Positions 25,801 through 35,816 of a stretch of 64,000 nucleotides of DNA are shown in pieces. The stretch spans positions 2,232,001 through 2,296,000 of the forward strand of contig NZ_CP149817.1 in the NCBI RefSeq assembly GCF_037935975.1. Direction: 5' to 3'. The notes below the pieces were generated by a model. It was not told the DNA's origin and did not search any database. It was given only the letters and a program-made list of their open reading frames with translations. A program made the position numbers and the translations under genes. Position 1 is the stretch's first letter, and the number at the start of each line of letters is the position of its first letter. This DNA is from Teredinibacter turnerae. Lineage in GTDB: Bacteria > Pseudomonadota > Gammaproteobacteria > Pseudomonadales > Cellvibrionaceae.

Positions 25801-25905
25801 TATGAACTAACCCATTTTATGGGTTACCGATTTGCACTATTTAATTTCGCTACAAGGAGTACCGGCGGTTATGCGGATTTCGATTATTTTCACGTGTCGG
25901 AATAG
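22843..25905 (+). CDS. Secreted GH43 glycosidase with CBM2, CBM-like and malectin domains joined by poly-Ser linkers
   Basis: Encodes 1020 residues from ATG 22843 (GAAGGA about 9 bp upstream); longer starts lack a normal signal peptide. Signal about 1-35; CBM2 about 36-128 (NNNWGSGFTATITLNN, AWNAEVEG); poly-Ser linker about 134-186; a CBM6/35-like beta domain about 190-335; second Ser linker about 345-363; malectin-type domain about 367-510 (VAINAGGSAVSYHGI, DYDLELHFNELF); GH43 five-blade propeller about 525-815; C-terminal beta-sandwich about 830-1020. GH43 residues visible: Asp near 536 (VPDPSIL), Asp near 647 (YHDSSLLLDDDGR) and Glu near 705 (TAEGTQI). It should remove arabinose or xylose units from hemicellulose outside the cell. 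Poly-Ser linkers are a hallmark of Cellvibrio/Saccharophagus enzymes. It has its own terminator. Confidence 0.85.
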   Translation: MIKATAVFSRLGGRSYLPAIVFFVIGSMTTYSVSALECVYAINNNWGSGFTATITLNNDTSVDVTEWQVTWQYTGGTQVVSAWNAEVEGSNPYAATALDWNSNIAPGSSVSFGFQGAGSDPTATIIACDSGGGSTSSSSSSSSSSSSSSSASSSSSSSSSSSSSASSSSSSSSSSSSSSSSSSSSGGGSASRLTIELEDLYDQTLFAPFTVAYDADASGGAYIVWSNDGSSQILSAASDTALGQVTIPFTLSGSSDVSFSIVANFPSASDDSFYYKLDNGNWSLQNNELSSGWETLAPAIFTGLAAGNHQLHLLRREDGSQLDVVSLVADSADILLSSGNTSSSSSSSSSSSSSTSSSSSSGGPSGDLVVAINAGGSAVSYHGISYREDDYFVGGTVNTTNDPIAGTEADALYQSERYGTYSYEIPVSVADYDLELHFNELFQTEDNARIFSVYVEDQLVLDNFDLHAEAGHDTAYIKSISGVPVTDGQLTLQVVTAVDNGTLSAFAVYSESGQLQTPQYPIVEVHNPLIYADVPDPSILRVGDAYYLSSTTMHMNPGVPVMKSTDLKNWSVVNYGHKALGNNAALNMTGGENAYSKGSWASSLRHKDGTFYLTTFSYTTGQTYIYKTSNIDGGTWSTHSLGSLYHDSSLLLDDDGRNYIAYGHDEIRLLELNNDATAVKPGGVNRVIIPSASAVAGSSFILTAEGTQIQKINGWYYVHNICWPTGSSRTQIIHRSRNIEGPYEGRVVLQDDGIAQGHFVDTPDGDWYAILFGDRGAVGRIPYLVPITWQNGWPVLGVNGQVPDYLGFTVEDRGIQGIVDSDEFSGGALKSVWQWNHNPDSSGWSLSQRPGYLRLSNMRVDSNIHNTRNTLTQRMFGPVSTASVLLDTSGLRDGDTAGLAAFADQYGFVGVQYSGGQRYLIMVNNNGKNHREIERVPLSQNTVYLRVRGDFTFINGNVNNRIDDAVFQYSLDGSSWRDIGNTLQMDYELTHFMGYRFALFNFATRSTGGYADFDYFHVSE
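23242..23400 (+). repeat. Poly-Ser linker coding repeat
   Basis: About 160 bp of mixed serine codons (AGC, TCC, TCG, TCA, AGT) encoding a nearly pure Ser run with a few Ala. A shorter run lies at 23863-23930. Codon mixing suggests selection for the protein sequence rather than simple slippage. Confidence 0.8.
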
Positions 25906-25935
25906 CGCATAACGCACATCAAGCGAACAGAGTAG

Positions 25936-25965
25936 AAGGCAGCGGGGTACCACTGCCTTTTTATT
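25936..25965 (+). terminator. Rho-independent terminator of the GH43 gene
   Basis: AAGGCAG/CTGCCTT stem around a GGTACC-containing loop, followed by TTTTTATT, 31 bp after the stop codon. Confidence 0.85.
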
Positions 25966-26213
25966 GGTTACTTTCGCTATTCCGCACGTAGCTTGCCAGC
26001 TAATTGATATGGTCTGAAGGAACAACCATTGAATTCGCTTTCAATCTGGGCAAAGACGTTAAGGGTTTGCCGGGCTGCTCGGTGAGTCTACTGAGTTAGT
26101 GTGACTGCCCTGAAGCAGTGGCATGCCTACCTGATAATGAGGTGCGACGAATCTTTTATATGTTGTGCAAACGTGAAAGGGTCAATACGTTTGAAGGGCT
26201 TTTATGTAGTGGT

Positions 26214-26999
26214 CTATGTATCATCATCCGCGAAATACTCTTCCACCGAGATAAAATCTTTCTTTGGCCTAATCCATCTTAGCGGCTCCATATGTTCGGA
26301 GTACTTTTGGTTCGGCCATTGCTTTTCTGCGGCAGATTTTTGTTCTTGAGCTGAGGGGGAGAGGTCTAAATGAGTTGCGGTCATGATTTTCTGAGCAAAT
26401 TGTTCGACTGCGTAGTGAACAGTTTTTTTCTCTTTATAATTTTGATAGGAGAACGTTACCGAAATCATGTGTTCATCTGTAATTGGTGTTTCCCAGACAA
26501 GTTGATATGAGGTGTCGCTGACAGAATGTTTTCGCCCATGGTAACTGACCCATAGGCTGCCGTTAATTAGCTGGGGGCTCCAATTTAAGAATGTCTCAAA
26601 GGAGTGTTTGTTGAATCTGCCCATCGGGCCATAAAGCCTCACATACTGATCCAGTAGGTCACTTTCAAATTTCCTAAGGTTGAACGCACTTCCAGTTTCG
26701 CTTAGTTTAAAAACTGTAATGGAAAATTCAATCCAACCTAGCTCTGTTTTCCATACGGGCAGTCCTTTTAGGTCCCACTTTGATTCGAAGCACTTCAAGA
26801 AGGCCGTCTGCTCTTCGGTTTTGCAAAATGCATTGCTGTCGTAGATGTCGAAAGTGTCGGGCCAATCCCGTTGTCTACCCCATTCGATATAAAAAGGCGG
26901 CACAGCGAATTGCATGCTTGTTCCCGATAGGCGTAGTTTTCGAGCCTCGGATTTTTCAATCTTAGGCAGCCGGGGGCTGCCGAATAGTGGGTATAACAC
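26214..26999 (-). CDS. Protein of unknown function, second gene of a two-gene operon
   Basis: Encodes 261 residues from GTG 26999 (AGAGAG about 8 bp upstream). It starts 11 bp after the stop of the preceding minus-strand gene, so the two form an operon. Soluble, aromatic-rich, without signal peptide or membrane segment. Segments such as YIEWGRQRDWPDTFDIYD and LNWSPQLINGSLWVSYHGRKHS are distinctive, but I recognise no family. Its position after a protein with a zinc motif and a hydrophobic tail would fit an immunity or partner protein; this is a guess. Confidence 0.6.
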   Translation of the reverse strand: MLYPLFGSPRLPKIEKSEARKLRLSGTSMQFAVPPFYIEWGRQRDWPDTFDIYDSNAFCKTEEQTAFLKCFESKWDLKGLPVWKTELGWIEFSITVFKLSETGSAFNLRKFESDLLDQYVRLYGPMGRFNKHSFETFLNWSPQLINGSLWVSYHGRKHSVSDTSYQLVWETPITDEHMISVTFSYQNYKEKKTVHYAVEQFAQKIMTATHLDLSPSAQEQKSAAEKQWPNQKYSEHMEPLRWIRPKKDFISVEEYFADDDT

Positions 27000-27010
27000 G
27001 TGCGACTCTC

Positions 27011-28207
27011 TTAAGATTCGGATAGGCGATTAAATATGTGATTGAAGAAATCCGCGCCATTTTCCATTACTTTTTGGTTAGGTTTACCGATATTTGAGGC
27101 AACTAGAGAGCCCCAGGCCACAGCCCAGCCCGCCATCCCTACGCCCAAGGCCGGTAAAGCGTAGCTACTGAATCCCAACATACCCAGTCGGGTGAGCGCA
27201 TTGCTGGCAATATTTCCAGCGGTTACGTTACGAAGTCCATTTGCGCCTTGTTCTTTCAGTTGTCTGTAGGAAACTATCGATTCGCTAAGAAAATTACCTG
27301 TTACCCAGGTCTGCTCCAAACTGGTGTTATTCAACAGGGGCGGCTGCGGCGCTAATTGCATCCCGGCTTTTTTGCGATAGCTGTCAATGAGGTTTAGGTT
27401 CATCGTCGGGTTTGCATAGAACACCTTATGTTTGGATAAGCGTGATTTCTCCATACTACTTAAATCCTGCAAGGCGATGTTTAAGGCCTGTTTAAATACT
27501 GCATGACCTTTCTCGTGCAATGTCCAGTGTACTTCTTTATCTTTTTTCGCTTCAAGCTTGATCAACTGTGCCAGTTGTTTGGCTGTCTGTGTACCTCCAC
27601 TCACACTGCTGGTATCTACAAATTGACGCATATCTGATGATATGCCAGCGCCAGTGGAATTATAGAATAGACAATAACCAGACTTTTCGAGAGAGGCTTG
27701 GGTGGTTTCTGGTTTGAAACCTCGCTCTATGAACATAGGCATACAACTCGACGCTTTCGTGATGTTAGAGAAGGCCCCGTTGATGGCTACATGCTTTGTC
27801 GAGATTGAAAGAGCTCGCTCAGGTTGGGCCCCTCGTGAGGACGGCGTAATTTTGTATAAACCTGATACATTTTTTTCATCGCCAGAAAACCCAAACTCCC
27901 CAATAAACACACATCCATCAACCACATTGTAATTGATGCTCCCGCCCTCCAGCTGGAGGCGCATTTGTTGCATTTTTGCGCGGCTTACCAGGCTTCTGAG
28001 CATGCCGTGTCGGTTGTTGAGGCTCATCAGTTGTGAATACAGATATAAGGCGTTGTAGTTGCTCCTCGCCTTATTTTTTAGTTGATTAAATGCGCTGTGG
28101 CGGTTTTTCTCTACAAATACGCGCATGCCTTGCCCTGGCTGGCTAATGAGCTGCCATTCGCGGCCAGCGTAGAGGGCGCATCCGTTGGGTTGTAAGGTTA
28201 CTTTCAT
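27011..28207 (-). CDS. Protein with HExxH motif and hydrophobic C-terminal segment, function unknown
   Basis: Encodes 398 residues from ATG 28207 (AAGGAA about 9 bp upstream). WTLHEKGHAVFKQAL at residues 231-235 carries HExxH, the zinc motif of metallopeptidases. A Gly/Ala-rich hydrophobic stretch, LGFSSYALPALGVGMAGWAVAWGSLVA (about 345-371), could insert into a membrane. The N-terminal part is soluble (QPNGCALYAGREWQLIS). There is no signal peptide. It is first in an operon with the gene at 26214-26999. An effector-immunity arrangement is possible, but no secretion genes are near. Confidence 0.6.
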   Translation of the reverse strand: MKVTLQPNGCALYAGREWQLISQPGQGMRVFVEKNRHSAFNQLKNKARSNYNALYLYSQLMSLNNRHGMLRSLVSRAKMQQMRLQLEGGSINYNVVDGCVFIGEFGFSGDEKNVSGLYKITPSSRGAQPERALSISTKHVAINGAFSNITKASSCMPMFIERGFKPETTQASLEKSGYCLFYNSTGAGISSDMRQFVDTSSVSGGTQTAKQLAQLIKLEAKKDKEVHWTLHEKGHAVFKQALNIALQDLSSMEKSRLSKHKVFYANPTMNLNLIDSYRKKAGMQLAPQPPLLNNTSLEQTWVTGNFLSESIVSYRQLKEQGANGLRNVTAGNIASNALTRLGMLGFSSYALPALGVGMAGWAVAWGSLVASNIGKPNQKVMENGADFFNHIFNRLSES

Positions 28208-28870
28208 GTGGGGATTCCTTTCTCCAGTGAGCAAATATTCAACCGCTTGTCTGGTTGTTCAAAATAACAGTTTGCGTGAGGCAAGGAATATGGAGGCGCA
28301 GAGGGACGCTACACTAAGCTGGTTAGGTGGCCGGATAACTTAGGCGAAAGTCCATCTCGCGGGTTCAGCATGATCCTTGCTGTATAGCTAGCCGTACTCG
28401 TATTACTGCTAGGCGGCTATTGTAGCAGGCAATGCATCGAGTGAGGAAATGGCGTTGGGTCGATGTAAATCCCCTGATATTGCCGAAAAAGTACAAATTT
28501 CATTCAATAGGGGTTTGGTTAGCCTGTAAAAAGGCCATGTTATCGATCACTTTTCCCAGGTTTTAGTAACATCTTTGACGATTTTAATTAATGCGCTCCC
28601 CAACAACAAAGTTGTAAAAAGTGAATCTGGTTCACATTTTTGCTCGCGTTAGCGGCTGCTTGGTTTGAGTCCGTCTGTCGGACCTTGTCGGTTGATCAAT
28701 AGGCGGAGCAGGGTGAGTACCGGCAGGCCAATCGGTGATGCCCTCTAAGAAGGGCTGCGGCCGACGCGATAGTGTGTTAATTCAGGTATGCGCAATAAAA
28801 AATCTGTAATGAAAAGGATCTTATTGTTCGTTTGCTGAATGACTGCAGCGTATTCAATCGGCAAGCATTA
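28208..28870. other. Intergenic stretch of about 660 bp without a visible gene
   Basis: It lies between the start of the two-gene minus-strand operon and the terminator of the next minus-strand gene, so it should hold the operon promoter. A GCCCT-TCTAAGA-AGGGC hairpin is present near 28740. No credible reading frame is seen. Confidence 0.35.
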
Positions 28871-28894
28871 AAAAACGAGGCGACGCCTCGTTTT
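28871..28894 (-). terminator. Rho-independent terminator of the exported protein gene
   Basis: AAAACGAGGC/GCCTCGTTTT hairpin with a 3-nt loop, 25 bp downstream of the stop codon of the minus-strand gene ending at 28919. A/T tails on both sides let it act in either direction. Confidence 0.8.
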
Positions 28895-28918
28895 ACCGCT
28901 GGTTAGCAACGTAACACC

Positions 28919-29794
28919 TTAAAGGCCTTGAATTGGGCCGTAAGCATCTTCGAGTAATTGGCGAAGGTCGAATACCTCTGGTGCTTCAATTTCGTTACCT
29001 GCCATATCAACTAATTTTAGTCTTAGCATACCGAGCTCTATGGTTGGATCGAATTGTTCATGTGTCAATGCAACAGCGTCGAATTCTGGCCCGGCCGTTG
29101 GCAGGGAAACCGTGCGATCCCCATGACCTAACCAACTTAATTTAAGTTGGTAGCCGGCATTTGGCATGCCTGTTTGAGGTTCATTTGTATCTCGCCACTC
29201 TTTCAACAGATTGATTTGAAGCGATTTACCTGCAACGTCCAAGCGCAGAGTATCGGCCACTGGGTTTGGGGTAACGTTTACCGCGTACCCAAGACCATGA
29301 ACGAGATCGAATGGCGGATAATAAGGGCTTGTACCTGTCCAATCATTGGAGGTTTTTACTGCAATGCTGTATTCAAACGGAGCTTCACCGTCTCCTCTGT
29401 CAACGTTTACACACACAGCGACGCTCAATGCTTGAAACGCCCATTGATGATGCACATCGGCAATGTAGCGCTGGCCATTGCAGTAGGGGCCAGGGTTCCC
29501 ATTGTTGCCGTCCGCGAATTCAAGTGCAGGAACAACTAAGGGGGGCGCGTTCTCAAAGGTGAGTTTAAAGTTCTTGATACTCTTAGCTAAAAAAGGGTTT
29601 GAATTAAAATCGGTTGGAAAAACGGCCTTGAATGTAGCCGATTTAACGGTGTTCAGATCGAGGTACGGTAAATGAAGCATGACAGAAGTACTTGGAAGGT
29701 CCACTGATTCATACTCGGCAATATAGTCCGCCCGAGCAACGTTCAAAGCCAGTGCGCTGATCGCAGCAATCCCTAGAGCTGTTTTCTTAAACAT
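28919..29794 (-). CDS. Exported protein of unknown function
   Basis: Encodes 291 residues. Signal peptide 1-22 (MFKKTALGIAAISALALNVARA, cut before DYIAEY). The mature protein is beta-rich: KNFKLTFENAPPLVVPALEF, then FEYSIAVKTSNDW, then YQLKLSWLGHGDRTVSLP. Two Cys (PYCNGQ and VAVCVNVD) could form a disulfide. It is probably periplasmic or extracellular. GGAGAA lies 7 bp before ATG. A single-gene unit with its own terminator; no family recognised. Confidence 0.7.
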   Translation of the reverse strand: MFKKTALGIAAISALALNVARADYIAEYESVDLPSTSVMLHLPYLDLNTVKSATFKAVFPTDFNSNPFLAKSIKNFKLTFENAPPLVVPALEFADGNNGNPGPYCNGQRYIADVHHQWAFQALSVAVCVNVDRGDGEAPFEYSIAVKTSNDWTGTSPYYPPFDLVHGLGYAVNVTPNPVADTLRLDVAGKSLQINLLKEWRDTNEPQTGMPNAGYQLKLSWLGHGDRTVSLPTAGPEFDAVALTHEQFDPTIELGMLRLKLVDMAGNEIEAPEVFDLRQLLEDAYGPIQGL

Positions 29795-30318
29795 AGATAT
29801 TCTCCTTTTCTAATTGACGTAGGTTTTCAAAAAAACGTCGGCAGTTTAAAGAATTTAATAGCATATAAACAGCGCTAAAAATCAATGACGCTTGATGTTC
29901 GTTTTTTTGTAAAACGAATTTTAAATGAAAATACGTTGAACTTAATGACGTCAATTTTCGGCTTGATAGGCAAACTATTTCCTAAACAGGATCGCTATAT
30001 ACCCGAACAATCCGCGGGGCTCGCAAGATCAATAGGCGTCGCGAAAGATGCTCATGTTAACTTAGCCGTGATCGCTGTTGGTGATGCTGGAGCGGGTTTT
30101 TTTGGGTGCTTTGCGTCGAGGGGCTTGAGCTGTAGGTTGATTGAAAAGTAAACCTTCTTGGCTGTCACCACGAGCCGTTCAACAAAATCGGTACACGGCG
30201 GCGTACGTTTTTTAGTGCAGTCAGCGACCTAGTCGGGCATCGGAAAATATACACTGGTGTTATGTCTGGCATTCGGTTTGAATAGGTTGCCTCTGGTATT
30301 CAAGGAGCATGTTAACTA
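29795..30318. other. Intergenic stretch of about 520 bp
   Basis: Contains an 88-codon plus-strand frame (29885-30151) without ribosome site or recognisable domain, which I do not accept as a gene. It should also hold the promoters of the divergent genes on either side. Confidence 0.35.
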
Positions 30319-30768
30319 ATGAGTTTTGAAACACTCGATCGCATTGCAGACAGTTACATTCCCCTGTTGGTCGTCTGCTGTTTAATTTCAGTGGTGATGC
30401 CATTTCAGCGGGGCGTGGCGGCGGCGGGTTTGGTTGCTGCTCGTTTTGCCCTTCTGGTTGCGCTGGTGGCCATGGTGTACATTTGGATGTTTGCTGATGC
30501 CTATTGGGCGATATGGCCTGCGCTTGGGCGCCTGGACTACAGCACGCATACTGCGCTTGCCCTTGTGCTGGTGATGTTCCTTTGGGTTTGCGTCGCTCGG
30601 CTGCGCTGGCTCTGGATCGGTTCATTTATCGCCTATCTGCTACTGATGCGCTATCAGGCTTATCACACGTTTTTGGATATGCTGACAACCGCACTGGTCT
30701 TGGGGATGTGTGCGGTGGGGGTTCTCTACGTGTATCGTTGTCTGCAAGGTCGTGTCGATCATTCTTGA
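30319..30768 (+). CDS. Small inner-membrane protein (PAP2-like remnant pattern)
   Basis: Encodes 149 residues with four or five hydrophobic helices covering nearly its whole length. DYSTHTALALVLVMFLW and, about 45 residues later, MRYQAYHTFLDMLTTA recall the PSGH...H-x3-D pattern of PAP2 phosphatases, but the Arg and Pro of the standard motifs are missing, so activity is doubtful. AAGGAG lies 11 bp before ATG. It precedes the ParD-like gene by 84 bp. Confidence 0.6.
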   Translation: MSFETLDRIADSYIPLLVVCCLISVVMPFQRGVAAAGLVAARFALLVALVAMVYIWMFADAYWAIWPALGRLDYSTHTALALVLVMFLWVCVARLRWLWIGSFIAYLLLMRYQAYHTFLDMLTTALVLGMCAVGVLYVYRCLQGRVDHS

Positions 30769-30775
30769 AGATGCG

Positions 30776-30825
30776 ATATGTATACAAATCATTGCATATC
30801 GTATACGAAGCGTATATTTTGTTTC
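30776..30825 (+). promoter_or_regulatory. Candidate operator upstream of the ParD-like antitoxin
   Basis: Two near-repeats, ATATGTATAC (30776-30785) and ATATCGTATAC (30796-30806), each with the palindrome GTATAC, lie two helical turns apart. A third, weaker CGTATAT is at 30811. Antitoxins of this class usually bind such repeats in their own promoter. Confidence 0.45.
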
Positions 30826-30851
30826 CCACTCTCAATAGGTGGTGACAAACA

Positions 30852-31058
30852 ATGGGTATCGTAAAAATCAGTGACGACTTGCACGAGGAAGTGCGTAAAG
30901 CCAGTACTGTTATGGTTCGTTCAATCAATGCGCAGGCGGAGTACTGGATTAAGCTGGGCATGCTGGCGGAGGCGAATCCGGGGCTGACTTATCAGGAAAT
31001 TATCCGCGAGCAAATGCGTTTGGCGAACGTTGATATCGGTGTCGCCGCCGATGGCTAA
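30852..31058 (+). CDS. ParD-like antitoxin family protein
   Basis: Encodes 68 residues. The pattern GIVKISDDLHEEVRKASTVMVRSINAQAEYWIKLGMLAE followed by NPGLTYQEI matches the ParD_like antitoxin family, a ribbon-helix-helix DNA-binding protein. AGGTGG lies about 8 bp before ATG. Its stop codon overlaps the start of the methionine aminopeptidase gene by 8 bp. No ParE-type toxin is adjacent. Relatives are often found next to map, so a regulatory role on the aminopeptidase is plausible. Confidence 0.8.
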   Translation: MGIVKISDDLHEEVRKASTVMVRSINAQAEYWIKLGMLAEANPGLTYQEIIREQMRLANVDIGVAADG

Positions 31059-31848
31059 TCTGCATATCAAAAACGCTGAGGAATTGGCGCTTATGCGCGA
31101 ATCGGGCCGTTTGCTTGCATCCGTATTTCGATACCTCGATGGCCAGGTATCTCACGGCATTTCCACTATGGCGATTAACGATCTGGTTGAAACGTTTATT
31201 GTTGATGAATTGGGCGCACGTCCCGCCAGCAAGGGGCAATACGGGTACCCCTACGCGTTGAATACCTCGTTAAACAATGTGGTGTGCCACGGTATGCCAT
31301 CACCTACGCAAATCCTGCAATCTGGCGATATCGTGAACGTGGATATTACGCTTGAACACCAAGGTTTTATTGCCGATTCCAGTAAAATGTATTTGGTGGG
31401 GGAGGTGTCTCCTCATGCCCGTTATCTCGTGGAGAAAACGTATCAAAGCTTATGGGCGGGGATAAAAGCCGTGCGCCCAGGTGCGACACTCGGTGATATT
31501 GGCGCGGCAATTCAGCTCAGCGCAGAACGGCATGGCTTTTCGGTGGTGCGCGACTATTGTGGTCACGGGATCGGCCGTGAAATGCACGAAGAGCCGCAGG
31601 TTTTACATGTGGGTGATCCGGGCAGGGGGCTTGTGCTGCGCGAAGGAATGACCTTCACCATCGAGCCGATGATCAACCAGGGTCGCGCTAAGGTTAAGAC
31701 CCGTAAAGACGGTTGGACGGTAGTGACTGCCGATAAGAAACTCTCCGCCCAGTGGGAGCACACCATTGCTGTTACGGCAGCGGGGTATGAGGTGTTCACC
31801 TTGCGTGAAGAAGAGGTGCCTTACACCTGTTTGTCGACTCGCGGTTAA
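31051..31848 (+). CDS. map: Methionine aminopeptidase, type I
   Basis: Encodes 265 residues from ATG 31051, overlapping the ParD-like stop codon; an upstream TTG (31030) is less likely. It removes the N-terminal Met from new proteins, using a two-metal centre. Metal ligands visible: VNVDITL and ADSSKMYLVG (two Asp), GHGIGREMHEEP (His), FTIEPM (Glu) and QWEHTI (Glu). VVCHGMPS holds the substrate His. The N-terminus (IKNAEELALMRESGRL) and length are typical. As it is coupled to an antitoxin-like gene rather than rpsB, it may be a second, accessory map. Confidence 0.9.
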   Translation: MANLHIKNAEELALMRESGRLLASVFRYLDGQVSHGISTMAINDLVETFIVDELGARPASKGQYGYPYALNTSLNNVVCHGMPSPTQILQSGDIVNVDITLEHQGFIADSSKMYLVGEVSPHARYLVEKTYQSLWAGIKAVRPGATLGDIGAAIQLSAERHGFSVVRDYCGHGIGREMHEEPQVLHVGDPGRGLVLREGMTFTIEPMINQGRAKVKTRKDGWTVVTADKKLSAQWEHTIAVTAAGYEVFTLREEEVPYTCLSTRG

Positions 31849-32005
31849 CTCACCCTGCTGAGGCTAATATTCCCAAGCTGAAAGCGGGGCGGTTATCCCG
31901 TGTTCAAGCGCCGTTGCGTTCGCGACTGAGCGACCAATATCGCGTGACTCGCTGGTGAATGTAGCTACGTAACAGAAAGAAATGAATTCGTGCCAGCGGG
32001 CCCTA

Positions 32006-32348
32006 GGGCCTGTTAACACTAATTCAATTCGCTCTGCTGGAGCCTGTATTTTCAGGATGAAAGGCATTTTTGGCGTTGTTTAGCGGGCTAAACGAGCGAA
32101 AAATAACGCATCAGCCTGGAAATACAGGCCCAGCCCTGCGGGTTGCGGCTAAAATCCCGCTCTCAGCGTTGTTTCTCGCTCATTTGGAACAACCACTAAA
32201 ACGCCGGGAGCGTTTTAGCGTGTAACCCCGCAGGGGTGAGGCATGGGGATATGCCGAACAATCTGCGCTCTAAACGTCGGGGTGCCGCATCACTCGATAG
32301 CGAAATTTTAGCCGCAACAGAATGAATCGAATTAGTGTTGACAGGCCC
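32006..32348. mobile_element. 343-bp MITE-like element, copy 2
   Basis: Same ends and length as the copies at 22193 and 41280, with TA at 32004-32005 and 32349-32350. One end differs from copy 1 by one base (GTTGACAGG). It lies in the gap between map and the DUF6151-like gene. Confidence 0.9.
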
Positions 32349-32400
32349 TAAGTAAACGCCCGTGCAAATGTGTCACCGGAGGTCGTTATACTTTTGACAC

Positions 32401-32475
32401 GTTTTCAGTACTCACGTTTTTAGTACTCATATTTTCAGTACTCACGTTTTTAGTGCTCACTTTTTTAGTAACTAG
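32401..32475 (+). repeat. Five 15-bp tandem repeats
   Basis: GTTTTCAGTACTCAC, GTTTTTAGTACTCAT, ATTTTCAGTACTCAC, GTTTTTAGTGCTCAC and a degenerate fifth unit lie head to tail, ending about 17 bp before the DUF6151-like gene. The unit contains the palindrome AGTACT. It may be a protein-binding array or a simple slippage repeat. Confidence 0.75.
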
Positions 32476-32492
32476 AGGCTAGAGGAGGCTCT

Positions 32493-33068
32493 ATGTCGAA
32501 GGTAGTTCCGTTGGCTTGCAGTTGTGGTGCGGTTAAGGGTGAATTAAACGTTGTGCCGGGCGATTTTTTTCATGTGGCCTGTTTGTGTTGTGATTGTCAG
32601 GCGTTCGCCGCTCAACTTGGGCGCGAAGATTTTGTGCTCGACAGTAGCGGCGGGTCTGAGCTTTTTCAAACCTACCCCGCGTATTTTAAAATCACGGAAG
32701 GGGCAGAGCATATACGCGCATTGCAATTGAAGCCCAAAGGGCTTTTTCGCTGGTATACCGCCTGTTGCAATACGCCGTTGGCAAATACCATGAAATCCGC
32801 GCGCGTGCCGTTTATCGGCCTTTCCGTTAAATTAATGCAGTTTGACAGCGCTGCGGATAAAAGCGCCGCAATTGGCCCTGTTACCTTGCGCGCTTTTGGC
32901 AAGCATGCGCGTGGCCCCATGCCCGCAGATGCGCATGCAACCTTCCCGAAAAGCTTTTTGCCAAAAATTTTAAAATTTATGGGGAAGGGCCTGCTGACGG
33001 GTAAAAGCCAACCCTCTCCCTTGTTTAAGGGGGGAGAGCCTGTGGCCGAAATTGATATCGCAACTTAA
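32493..33068 (+). CDS. DUF6151/GFA-like zinc-binding protein
   Basis: Encodes 191 residues. The Cys pattern CSCGAVKG, CLCCDCQ and ACCNTPL is that of the GFA (glutathione-dependent formaldehyde-activating) fold and DUF6151 relatives, which bind zinc. The C-terminal region (GLLTGKSQPSPLFKGGEPV) is a typical DUF6151 tail. The enzymatic role of this branch is unknown. AGAGGAGG lies about 6 bp before ATG, preceded by the 15-bp tandem repeats. Confidence 0.75.
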   Translation: MSKVVPLACSCGAVKGELNVVPGDFFHVACLCCDCQAFAAQLGREDFVLDSSGGSELFQTYPAYFKITEGAEHIRALQLKPKGLFRWYTACCNTPLANTMKSARVPFIGLSVKLMQFDSAADKSAAIGPVTLRAFGKHARGPMPADAHATFPKSFLPKILKFMGKGLLTGKSQPSPLFKGGEPVAEIDIAT

Positions 33069-33482
33069 CGTTGCGCTCATCTTTATGGGCACTGACGAGC
33101 AAGCATTGCGCGATGCAACTGGCTCTGCAAGGCTTCCCGCTTGCGAGCGCAGCTGCATCGGTGGTGCGCGGTAGCGCTAACGCCTGCTTTCAGTAATGTT
33201 TGGTATTAAACGTCGGTTGCTAACAGTTACTGCCGCATCGGCAAGGCTTGAGGTTCGAAGCAGGGGGCGAGGCTCGCTGTCAGCATCCTCCGGCCATCGT
33301 GTTTGTCTTCTTTTTTATCGGGCGTGTTGTTCGCGCGCAACATGGTGCATTTGACATCTTTTTCCGCGCGATCTTGTACTTAGGCCGCTATGCTTGTTGG
33401 CTCTGCCGCCCTCTGGGTTGGCATTAACCGCCCGATTCCGCTACTCTTGCGGCCCCGTTACATCCGTTCCAATTGATTGACT
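33069..33482. other. Intergenic stretch before queA
   Basis: About 410 GC-rich bases. A minus-strand frame at 32970-33158 overlaps the previous gene and has no ribosome site. It probably contains the promoter of the queA-tgt unit; no clear -10/-35 pair stands out. Confidence 0.35.
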
Positions 33483-35697
<2,215 letters not shown>

Positions 35698-35716
35698 TGC
35701 ACACTCTGGCGCAATC

Positions 35717-35748
35717 TTGCTGATAGCTCGGGGTAACCCGGGTATAAT
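35717..35748 (+). promoter_or_regulatory. Possible promoter of secDF
   Basis: TATAAT at 35743-35748 follows a CGGGGTAACCCGG palindrome. The best -35 candidate, TTGCTG, is 20 bp upstream, which is long. It sits in the gap where yajC is expected. Confidence 0.4.
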
Positions 35749-35816
35749 CGCGCCATTTTTTTAATATCGAGAATAACAATCCTTCACCTGTTACGCAGGA
35801 CCACCTGGAAAGACTC

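Noticed and set aside
29885-30151. 88-codon plus-strand frame
   Set aside because: No ribosome site, no recognisable domain, and uneven composition. Probably chance.
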